From positions 1-64,000 of the forward strand of contig SWBL01000129.1 in NCBI GenBank assembly GCA_024195585.1: 64,000 bases of DNA, read 5' to 3'. Position numbers and translations under genes: made by a program. This document shows positions 41,648 to 51,130 of this stretch, one piece after another. Within the stretch, counting starts at the first letter, position 1, and each line of letters opens with the position of its first letter. The stretch comes from Aureobasidium sp. EXF-3400. Taxonomy: Eukaryota > Ascomycota > Dothideomycetes > Dothideales > Saccotheciaceae. The notes under the pieces were generated by a model. It was not told the origin of the DNA, made no database searches, and worked only from the letters and a program-made list of their open reading frames with translations.

Positions 41648-43076
41648 TCAGAACTCATTCTTGAATACCATCATGCACTCCTTGCCAGCATCATCAACCC
41701 AAGCGCGGAACATGCCTCCACAATTGAAGTCTGCCGACACTGTACCCTGTCCGAATCGATACTCTATACCAATAATACCACCCTCGCCCTCTCCAGTCTT
41801 CTTCCATCGATCTTCGGCACTTTGCTGAAGTATACCGCCTGGACCAGCCACACGCGATACAGACTTCGCAAGAGGAAGAGGTGGGAAGGAGAAGCGGGTC
41901 ATTGCAGAAGTTGTACGAGCTGCAGATGTCTTGAGGAATGAATCGCCGTTACCTAAAAGTGATTAGCCATGAACTGGAGATAAGTAATACATGTGTGATT
42001 ATACCTGTTCCAGAGAGAGCGACCCCGTGAGGTGCCGAGAAGGGCTCCACAGGTTGATTGCTAGTATCATCCTCTTTAGAAGATAGGGGTAGGTATGCTG
42101 AGAAACTAGGCAAGCATTCTTGGAGGACACTGCTAAAGTCTCCGTTGACCAGTCTTGCCGCCGGTGATAAGGTAGGTTGCTGGTACAGCATGCCACTTGG
42201 ACGGTCAAAAGGGTTCTCTTCAATCCACTGCTCAGCCCAGAAACCTGCTCCTATTGTAGGTGTATCCTGCAGACTGTCAGTATCCATGTTGAATAGTAGA
42301 GATATGCCTCAACATACCCCTATCCTGCCTGGAAGCTTGTTGGTGAGTCCACCCGTCGAGGTAGCCACACAAAGCATACCATCGCTATCAAGAACCACTG
42401 CACCTACAGTCCCTTGAGGAAGGTAGTCATGACCATTCCAAGAAGGATCATGAGTACCCAAATCTCTAGCATCCACCGCACACTCCGCAACATACGATGA
42501 ACATTCATCCGCCCTTCTCTTATGTTTCCTATACGTCTCTCGATCCGTAAATTTCCCCAGACCTCTACGATGCTCATCCCATCGTCTCTTAGTCCAATAG
42601 TATCCAGGACTCACAGTCTCCAAACCCCACTTTTCCGCAAGTTTATTTGCTGTTTCACCAGCTAGTTGGACATGACCTCCAGCACCACCTCCATCTGCAT
42701 CTTCTCCCCTGATCAACAGCTCGCGAGCAAGTTTAATGGGATTTTTTGCTCCGGAGACTTCCATGACACCGACACCGCGTTTGTGGTAGCCTTTGCTCAC
42801 CATGACTGAAGCCTCTAGTTCATGTGTTCCTGCGGTGGTGTAGACAGCGCCGTGACCTGCGTTAAAAAGAGGATTATCTTCTAGCATGGAAACTGCATGG
42901 GTGGCAACATCCAAGGCAGTGGCGCCGGGCTTTGATAGCAGAGCGTATGAAGACTGCAGAGTTGATAGAAGGGCAGACCGATAGGATTGATAAGCGTCTT
43001 TGGTCAAGTTGTCGCGAGTTATGTTTCCAGCACCGCCATGGATGATGATGCGAGGTGTAGCTTTAGAGGACTTCAT
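41648..43076 (-). CDS. Isoaspartyl peptidase / L-asparaginase (Ntn hydrolase)
   Basis: Three exons on the minus strand (43076-42318, 42266-42005, 41952-41648; introns 51 and 52 nt) give 441 aa. The N-terminus RIIIHGGAGNI is the family start. Autocleavage would occur before Thr223 in GTVGAVVLDSDG, which becomes the N-terminal nucleophile. The substrate loop is TSTGGLTNKLPGRIGDTPTIG, and splicing at the second junction restores SGTGNGDSF exactly. The enzyme hydrolyses L-asparagine or beta-aspartyl peptides from damaged proteins. At 441 aa it is longer than bacterial and plant members (about 320) because of extra segments before the cleavage site and in the C-terminal half. No signal peptide is present. 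Confidence 0.92.
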
Positions 43077-43335
43077 GTCGAAAGAAGAATTAGAAGAGTT
43101 TCATGTACTCGGAGTTGTTGTCTGAGAGTGTCTGTTATCGCGAGGGAAGTTACGACGAGGGTGATGATGCCAAGATCGTTGCCAACAAATAGTGACTGGG
43201 GGACGACTTTGGAAGGAAGAGCCGATAGAAACGAGCGCTTCGGGAAGCCCCCCTTCCAGTCACGCCAGTCTTCATGAGCATCCAGGAACAAAATCACAAA
43301 TTGTTTTTTAATGATTCGATTCAAAAAGAACTAGT

Positions 43336-46300
43336 CTATGCTTGTCCAAAGCCCAATGAATGTTCAAGAGCGATTTCCAGCTTGCTCGCCAAAACATCCT
43401 TGCTTTCATATTCAGGAAGCCTGAGCGTGCCAAAACAGGTGCTGCTTCCAGGCAGCGCACTCGTCTCAGAGTCGCTCCTCTCGATAACGAATACCAGGCT
43501 CTCAGCTCCGTTCACAGGCACTCGGCTACTTGCTGTAACAAACTCTAGCAACTGCTTCTGCTTTTCTTGAGGATAGGCTTTGACCACTTCCCAGAACCAA
43601 CCAACCACGGGAGAGGTGGCCGTATAATGATTGTAGGTCGTAGCTTTTTGCAAAGCGTCGATGTCGAGATGATTGTAGCCTTCAACCAAAGTGCGGAATT
43701 GATCGGCGTTCAAGAGCTGGACACATGTAAGCATGATTCGAGATCGTCGTGGGGAAAGCAGATACTTACACTCAAAGGTCTGAGGTTCATCACGGAGTAG
43801 AACCCTTTGGCGAACGCGTTGAACTGTGGACGGATAGACCATTCCATGACCCAACTAGAATAGCTTGAGATGAAATCCTGACGATTGTCGTTCGTGACTA
43901 ATTGAGGTGATTCGTCAGGGTTCCCAACCTCGACCTTCCAGCCCGGCCACTCAAACTTGCTCTGATCAGACTCATGAGATCTGTTTTGAGACTGTGGTTG
44001 GTCATATGTCAAGTCGGCACAGTCAGTATTGTCTGGTGACTCATGCATAGAAGATTGTGCATTGTTCGTAGACTTGGATGCCGGATGGTGCTTGTCTGGA
44101 TATTGACGCATCACCTTCAATCGTCCCAGACTCATGCTTTTGCCTGATCTGATCTTATTCCATACAGACCAACCATCCCACGGGTCATCCATACTTACAT
44201 CCAGGTGCAAACCATTAGCATCGAAACTGTAGACATACTCTCGGGCAAAGTCTTCCTCTACAGAGCCTTGATGCATCTGGAGATGTTGCAACGACCTAGC
44301 CAAGCTTGGCCAGCCTTCTGCTAACTCAACTTCGCCGGGCGCTTGGAAAAGAAGCTTCTTGTAAAAAGCCAGCGGGAACGAAACCGGTAGAGTGATACCG
44401 TTGTAGATCGCAAGGGCGAATAGTAGACCAAATAGCTGGTACTTGTAAAGTGGTACCATCGTTGCAGGCTGGAACCAGGCCAGATGAGTCTCTGAGTCAA
44501 TAGAAAAGAGCGCTGAGTGAATTTAGCATGGAGACTAACACGACAAAATAGAATCGACTGACAGTAGGCGGGGTTAAAGGCTTCTTGACAAACAAGTTTG
44601 AAGAACTCGATCTGCACACCTCCGAGATCGTGACCGATCTCACCTTCATCGATGCCCATACGTACTCTGAGTGGTCGTAACAACTCTCGTCTCTCCCTGT
44701 GCCATAACTGATCAAAAGCATCAGACAGCACGGATTGCCTGTTGATCTTTAGTACAATGTAATGGTCTTGGGCAGCTCTTAGACGACTGTCTAGATAGAC
44801 GACATCCTGTATGTGTATATGAGGCATTGTTTTCCGACGTAGTTGTAGAATTGCGTCCGCTGCATTGTAGGCTTGTCGCATGAGGACATGATGGGATGTG
44901 CGAACCAGCATAGTCATTGCTCTTGTGTCGAACAGGAATTTGAACGACAAAAGATGACGGTTGTTGCGATCAGACTTGTGGGATAACCAATTTTGTGCTG
45001 CCTTGTCAATATCGAGAGAACCGAATACTGCCGAACATACAAAGAGTTTTGAAGGTATATCCAGCTGCCCTCGAGCTCGATGTTTCCCTGAGGTTGTCAG
45101 TGATGTATGGAAGTGACAGGGTTTTGCTCATACAAAGGTCTTCGATCAGCTCAAGTGCCGAGCCAGCGACAGTCCATCTGTTGATTTGTAGGGAGCCATC
45201 CCACTCTTTCAAGAAACATTTGCGTAGCCACTCAAGCCAAACGAGGGATGTGGTACCGACAAGTTCCCCGCCATGCTGCAGCTCATCTCTGTACTTTGTT
45301 TTGAATGTTGCCAGTCGTATACTCTGCTCCTCTTGAACTAGCAAATCAGTGATGGATTCTCTAATCTTGCGGCTAGTCTTCCAAGGCTGAAGTTGCGGAT
45401 TCGGCTTTGCATCGTCCATACTACAGACGCACAAAGTTTCTTCAAGGCATGTTCGAGCACCAATTGCTCGGACCAAGCGCTTGGCCATACGTAGAGCAGG
45501 TTCTTGCTCAAGGCTGTCAAGGATTGATAACCAAGGCGATGAGACAGGCTCGTCTCGCACATTCCTTTGTTTACCAAACGCTTTGCCGTTGACAAGCGTG
45601 GACCAAACGTTGTGCCACGTCCTCCTCTCAGCCCGAGGGACAGAAGAGGTAAGTGCGTGAATGGCATAATGCACCACATCGGGGACCCGGGAATCTATGC
45701 CATCAGATGGTAATGTCCGAAAAGTTCTGGGTCCTTGACAATTTGGATCGAAGGGACTCTCGAATATTGGCTCAAGAGCTTCCCAAATAGCATTGAAAAC
45801 CAGATTTGAGGCATTTCGACCAACTGCGTGCACCGATTCAAGTACATGACGCAGTCTGATACAACGAATTGCTTTGTGATGTGTTGCTGAGCTTGTCAAG
45901 ATACCCATTGGATCGTCAGAGAAGGAGTCCGCTAGAGACGAGAAGTCAGAGAACAGAGAATGCAATATCGAGTAGAGATGGCCAAGTTGTGTGGCGCCGT
46001 CTTGCTTTGGAGGCGACAGAGCGAAGCGATCGCTACGTGTGGCGTCACACAGTCCGATCAGATCATGGCAAGACATTGGGCCAGGAGACTCGACTTGAAC
46101 GGTGGACTCATCGCATAAGAGCGTCGATGGGTATGCATTCTCGGTTAAATGGAAATTCCTCAGTGACTCAGAGTTGAACAGTTGCTGGGTGATAGACCGA
46201 GGATCCATTCTCTCCTGCACATCGGTAGTGATGGTAGCGAGCTGACTGGGTAGGTTTGGGCAGAGACGTTTGTGTGGGTCTTCTAGCGAGGCCAGGACGA

Positions 46301-46568
46301 CTGCCATAGTCCGGGCACTAACAGCGGAATAGCTACGCAGTGATGGGGATGAAGCATGAGATCTGGCGGTTGCGCAAAGAGGAGTTGAACAAGCAGAGAA
46401 GCCACATCCCTGGTGTAGTTGTACAAAGAAACTGTAAGAATGTTGTTAGATATTAGGTCAAGTATCCCCTTACAGGACCACGCACCGATTGATCAAGTCT
46501 TGGGTATCATGTCGGCGAGATGAAAATGACGGCAAGGATGGTGGACCAGAGGAAATCTGAGTGGCCAT
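43336..46568 (-). CDS. AZUL-HECT E3 ubiquitin ligase (UBE3A/E6AP architecture)
   Basis: Five exons on the minus strand (46568-46486, 46431-45041, 44997-44563, 44512-43770, 43716-43336; introns 43-54 nt) give 1,010 aa. The first exon is 83 nt and is easily missed, but it puts an N-terminal AZUL zinc domain in frame: DLINRFFVQLHQGCGFSAC onward, with Cys37, Cys42, Cys47 and Cys85 in the same spacing style as UBE3A. A roughly 500-residue helical middle follows. The HECT domain starts near 590 (GIDEGEIGHDLGGVQIEFF). The catalytic cysteine is Cys978 in SSTCFGTLRLPEY, and the protein ends SLGFGQA. The enzyme should form a ubiquitin thioester and modify substrates directly. Fungal Hul4-type ligases are the likely named relatives. 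Confidence 0.88.
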
Positions 46569-47087
46569 AGTAATACAAGAATAGACAGAGAAACGAAGCA
46601 ATCATACAGCCATAACCAGAGTTGTCAAGAGTGTTTATGGGCACGTGAGGGTGACAGCAACGAGACGCGATGTGAATAAGGCTTCGGCACACATGGAAGC
46701 GAAGTGTTTGATTAGTTGATAGATGGTGCAGTTCGGAACCTAGCTGTATTAGTAGACTTTGGTCGAGAGTCGAGCGACCAGAATAGAGATTCCCCAAGAC
46801 CAAAGAGAGATGGACTTGTAGCAGAATGAAGATGGTAGCAGAAAAATGGAAGGTCGAGCGAGGTACAGAGTAGAGTCGAGGCTTGGCGGTGAGGCAGGAA
46901 CGGAGGACGGGGATTGCGGCGTTTCGACACTGACGAAATTTGGAACAAATGACATGGTTTGCAACTGAAAGTTTGCCCCTCCAGACATTTCTTATCGTGC
47001 CCTGCTGCTTCGTCGTCCCTCGAACATTGCGCGCCACTTTCGACCCAACCCACACATATCCGTATACCACTTTCGACGACACCCATC
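46569..47087. promoter_or_regulatory. Divergent promoter (HECT ligase / REI1)
   Basis: This 519-bp stretch lies between two start codons. A minus-strand frame across it has no coding character. No factor site was recognised. Confidence 0.45.
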
Positions 47088-48772
47088 ATGGCTAGCATGG
47101 CATCGGGTCCTACCCACCCTTTCACCTGCAACACCTGTCAGGTCGCCTTCCGTTCCAGCGACCTGCAGCGCACTCACATGCAGAGCGACTGGCAGTGAGT
47201 ACAGTCCATGCTTTGACGCTGACACTATCTGACACGACCTTCCAGTCGCTACAACCTCAAGAGAAGAGTTGCATCGCTCCCCCCGCTCACCTCCGAAGTC
47301 TTTGCCGAAAAGGTCCTCGCCAACAAGGCTTCGGCCGCTGCCACCGCCGCTCGCGCCTCGTTCGAAAAGGTCTGCTCCGCTTGCCAGAAGACCTACTTCA
47401 GCGAGAACGCCTATGCAAACCATCTCGGAAGCCAAAAACACAGACAGCAGATTGCTCGCTTGCACATGAGAGATGTCGACGATGCCAGCTCCGTCATGAG
47501 CTCTACTTTCTCCTTGGGCGAACCTCTTGAAACTGCTTCCAACGTCGAGACCGCCTCAATCGCTTCCGTCGCTACCGATCGTCCCGAGGACCGCGACGCC
47601 GACCTTAGCCACATTGTCGAGAGCGATCAACAGTCCAACATTGCCGATGATGATAACGAATCGAGAGCTCCTTCCAACGCCACTGATGCCGATGATGACA
47701 TGGTTGAAGTCTTGCTCAACCAATGCTTGTTCTGCAACACCATCTGTGAAGACGTCGACGAGAACATCAAGCACATGTCCAAGCAACACGGCATGTTCGT
47801 CCCCGAAAGAGAATTCCTGGTCGACCTAGAGGGCCTTTTGAGCTACCTCCACGAGAAGATTCACGACGATCACCAATGCTTGTACTGTGGTCAGCTTAAG
47901 CACACCGCTTCCGGTATCCAGACACACATGCGCGACAGAGGCCACTGCATGATCCCCTACAGCACTGAAGACGAGATGCTTGAGATCGGAGAGTTCTACG
48001 ATTTCAGAAGCACATACTCAGATGATGACGAGAGCACCGACGGCGCAGACGACCAACAGGAAGGAGGTGTCAAGCTTGGCGCAGCTCGTGCCACCAAAGT
48101 CACCATCGAGACTGAAGATGGCGACGGAGACGCAGAGATGGTCGACGAGGATGACGAAGGATGGGAGAGCGACGGCTCCTTGTCATCGGTGCCGACCGAC
48201 GAGATTACTTCGGTGCCCATCGACGACCATTCGCACCGCTACAAGACCCTCGATCAGCACAAACACCATTCCCACAAGGATCCTCGCCCTCATCGAAACG
48301 CAGACGGATACCACTCTCACGCCCACTCCACTCCTCACGCTGTCTATCACGACGAATACGAATTGCATCTGCCTTCAGGACGTACGGCAGGTCACCGTTC
48401 GCTTGCCAAGTACTACCGTCAAAACCTTCGCAACTACCCCACTCCCGAGGAGAGAGCGGATCAAAGAGCCCTCGAAGGCCGTCACGACTCCGACGGCGAA
48501 GAAGAGGCCAGAAATTCAAGAAACCACCGTGGCCGTGAAATCGTCACTCGTGGTGAGGGCGCTCTTGGCATGGTTGGTGTCAGTGAGGACAAGAAGAAGG
48601 AGGTGCGCGCTGCTGAGAAGAGAGAGAAGAAGCGCGAACAAAGATTGCGAGCCAACTACCAATGGGGCACCGACAGGGCAGGAAACAACCAAAAGCATTG
48701 GCGCGTGAGTTTTATCGTCCATAAAATTGATGGCGTCTTACTAACATCTTCTAGGACCACCTCTTGCAATAG
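47088..48772 (+). CDS. REI1: REI1-type pre-60S ribosome biogenesis factor
   Basis: Three exons (47088-47194, 47246-48704, 48755-48772; introns 50-51 nt) encode 527 aa. Zinc fingers: CNTCQVAFRSSDLQRTHMQ plus the His restored by splicing (WHRYNLKRRV), CSACQKTYFSENAYANHLG, and a C-terminal pair (CLFCNTICEDVDENIKHM; CLYCGQLKHTASGIQTHM). The end NNQKHWRDHLLQ is the conserved Rei1 tail; the last exon supplies only five codons. Rei1/ZNF622 is a cytosolic factor that helps release Arx1 and Alb1 from late 60S particles and inspects the peptide exit tunnel with its C-terminus. Acidic and His-rich stretches lie between the fingers and the tail. Confidence 0.93.
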
Positions 48773-49537
48773 ATGCGTACGTTCTATCGTACAGTCTATG
48801 GCTGCCGGATTGCTATATTTTGGGACAGTGTTGGAATAAGTATACCTCATGATCGTCACATTTGGTTTTCAGCGGACCGCATCAGCGATGATCCTTTGAC
48901 TTTTTATGCAAGGCATGGAGCATTATATTTACCTGCGGGACTCACTTAGTCTACTCTCGTATACTAAAAAAAACGTTCCTTCTTTGCACAATCCTTGAAC
49001 GTTCACCATCTCTTCGAAAACTCTATCAGATTGACAGATTGTTGTGGTTGCTGACCATCTCCCAGAATCGCACACCAACTTAATACCTAACACAAGCCGC
49101 ATCGATAAACATGATCAGCTCTCTTCGTTAGAGCATTATCGCCAAGGAACATGAGATGAGGAGATGTCGAAGAAGTCGAGGAAACTTTTCGAGCTCCACT
49201 CCCACCACGCCAAAAACTCACTCAGTCTCCACTCCAGCCTCGATGGTGTAAAGCAACAAGGTCCAAGAGGCGGAGCTGCTCTCAACCAAGCTGGAATGTC
49301 TTTTCTCGCAGCACCCCAACCATATTTTTCCTTCCTAGCATCAACTTCTGCCGTGCTACAAGCCTTCAACCCTTGGTTCTCGTCTCACCTGAAGCTCTCT
49401 CTATCGGCCAGACATCATCAATCTTTACCTCTGGCCAATACTATCCCGGGTAGGCACAGCTCACTTCGCTCTCAACACTCTAGCCTACTCGTCTGGGATC
49501 TGTATTGACGCATTGCTAATACCGCACAGCTTCCAGG
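48773..49537. other. Intergenic region upstream of repeat protein
   Basis: An ATG frame at 49164-49508 (115 codons) ends 29 bp before the next gene. A donor at 49450 and a CACAG acceptor at 49532 would join it in frame to MKSCLV, so either a 5'-UTR intron or a 98-residue N-terminal extension is possible. The signal peptide after the junction favours the UTR explanation. Confidence 0.35.
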
Positions 49538-50458
49538 ATGAAGTCGTGTCTGGTAATCAGCGCTCTTGCTGCTGTTTCGTCTGCTTCTAGCATGAGCATA
49601 CCTGGAGACACCACTTTCCGGACCCTCATCAGCCGTGATCAGCAGCCGAACACCACGATTTCGGGACCAGTCACAACAACCCTCTGGGAACCAGTGGTGA
49701 CGACCCTTTCGGAAGCATTGACGACGCTATCCGATACAAGCCTTACAGAGGGAGAGACAACCATGACGATGACCATCGAAGCCACCTTGACAAGTACTCG
49801 CACTGTGTACAACAATGGCGATGCCAGCTCGACCACTACAGTGTTGACTGTGGTGGAGCCATCATCGCACATTGATGCTTCTAGCACTGTCGTGGTTCTG
49901 GTGCCTCCTCATTTCCGGTCCACCACCACGATCGTTAGTACCATCTCTACGGTGTCCTTGCAAGTCTCTCCGACTGTGTCATCTACTAGTCTTGCATCGT
50001 CGACCGCTTCACTCACCCGCATTACCCGCATAAGGACAACTACTCGTCTTGCAACCTCAACCATCTCGCATACTCGTATTACCCGTACGAGAACATTTAC
50101 TCGTCTTGAATCACCCACCACCTCACTGACGCGAATTACCCGTACGAGGACAACTACGCGTCTTGCATCGTCCACCGTCTCACCGACTCGTGTCATCATT
50201 ACAAAGACATCTACTCGTCTTACCCGTGTGCTCAGTACTAGCCGTGTTCTGAAGACCATAACACTTTCACGATCGACGCGTACGTCTCTGCACTCTTCAG
50301 AATACACGGCAACCGAAACCGAAACCAAGACCATCACTCGTGTCAGATTGGATGAGTCCTCAAGACCAGTCACAATCACGGAAACCGTGAAACCTTGCAA
50401 AAGCACACCAACTTCGTATTCGATCGTCAGGACGACTACCACTACTGATGATCAATAA
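49538..50458 (+). CDS. Secreted Thr/Arg-rich repeat protein
   Basis: The 306-aa product starts with a signal peptide (MKSCLVISALAAVSSAS). The next 130 residues are Thr/Ser-rich like fungal cell-wall mucins. Residues about 153-228 are four 19-aa repeats with the pattern SLTRITRTRTTTRL, with Arg at regular two- to three-residue spacing. A further basic Thr stretch and an acidic end (TTTTTDDQ) follow. There is no hydrophobic C-terminal GPI signal, so free secretion or wall trapping is expected. Two adjacent Val/Ile-Thr-rich beta stretches could aggregate. No known domain is present. Heavy O-mannosylation is likely from composition. A role as surface protein or effector is only a guess. Confidence 0.75.
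   Translation: MKSCLVISALAAVSSASSMSIPGDTTFRTLISRDQQPNTTISGPVTTTLWEPVVTTLSEALTTLSDTSLTEGETTMTMTIEATLTSTRTVYNNGDASSTTTVLTVVEPSSHIDASSTVVVLVPPHFRSTTTIVSTISTVSLQVSPTVSSTSLASSTASLTRITRIRTTTRLATSTISHTRITRTRTFTRLESPTTSLTRITRTRTTTRLASSTVSPTRVIITKTSTRLTRVLSTSRVLKTITLSRSTRTSLHSSEYTATETETKTITRVRLDESSRPVTITETVKPCKSTPTSYSIVRTTTTTDDQ
49994..50221 (+). repeat. Four tandem 57-bp coding repeats
   Basis: Units run 49994-50050, 50051-50107, 50108-50164 and 50165-50221, all exactly 57 bp, each ending CGTCTT and encoding 19 residues. Units 1-3 share TRITR(I/T)RT, while unit 4 has diverged (VIITKTSTRL). Frame is preserved in all. Confidence 0.92.
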
Positions 50459-51130
50459 GAGGCCTGATTTACAGGCACTCTCTAGTCATATAGCTCATCT
50501 GGAGATAGCCGTGTGTTAACATAGCTCTAACGAATGAGTGGTGTCCGAGGAGAGTCGTCGTTCCCATGGGCGGCTTCTGGCCACTTCTGTATCGAAAATA
50601 ATTGTGCAGTCCACATATATGGCTGCGTATCGAGTCGAGAATGGTCAACTCGAGTATATAACTCACACACTCTTTAGGTTAAGCTCTGATTTAGGAACGA
50701 GTTGTAATTCTTGTGGTTGGAGGAAACGAGAGGGGTGTTCACGGAGGACGTGAAGCTCTCTCTGGGTGCATTTCTGTCTTGATTATAGTTGTAGATTAAT
50801 AATACGTTTTGGGAAGATTATAGCATTCAATAAAAAGCGTTATTCGACAAGCTCTTAGCCGTGATATTCCTGAGCTGGAGATAGCTTTGGGTTGAGATGG
50901 TGATGACAGTCATGGTGTCAGGTCGACAGGGCGTCTCAGAGTGAGGTGGTGTGACTTGACGATGGACGGAAGGCTGTTTTGGGAGTCTTGGCGTTTGATG
51001 TTTACTTGCAGTGTTTTGATGTTGACGCGACTTGACGGGCTCGACTTCCTGGCAGCTTGTGGACAGTGCCGTGTCAAGTTTCAAGCATCCTTCTTCAGCA
51101 TTGCATATCCAGGCATATTTGCTTGTTAGC
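50459..51130. other. Intergenic region
   Basis: This 672-bp stretch lies between two plus-strand genes. The frame of the next gene stays open about 33 codons upstream of its ATG. Nothing else was recognised. Confidence 0.4.
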
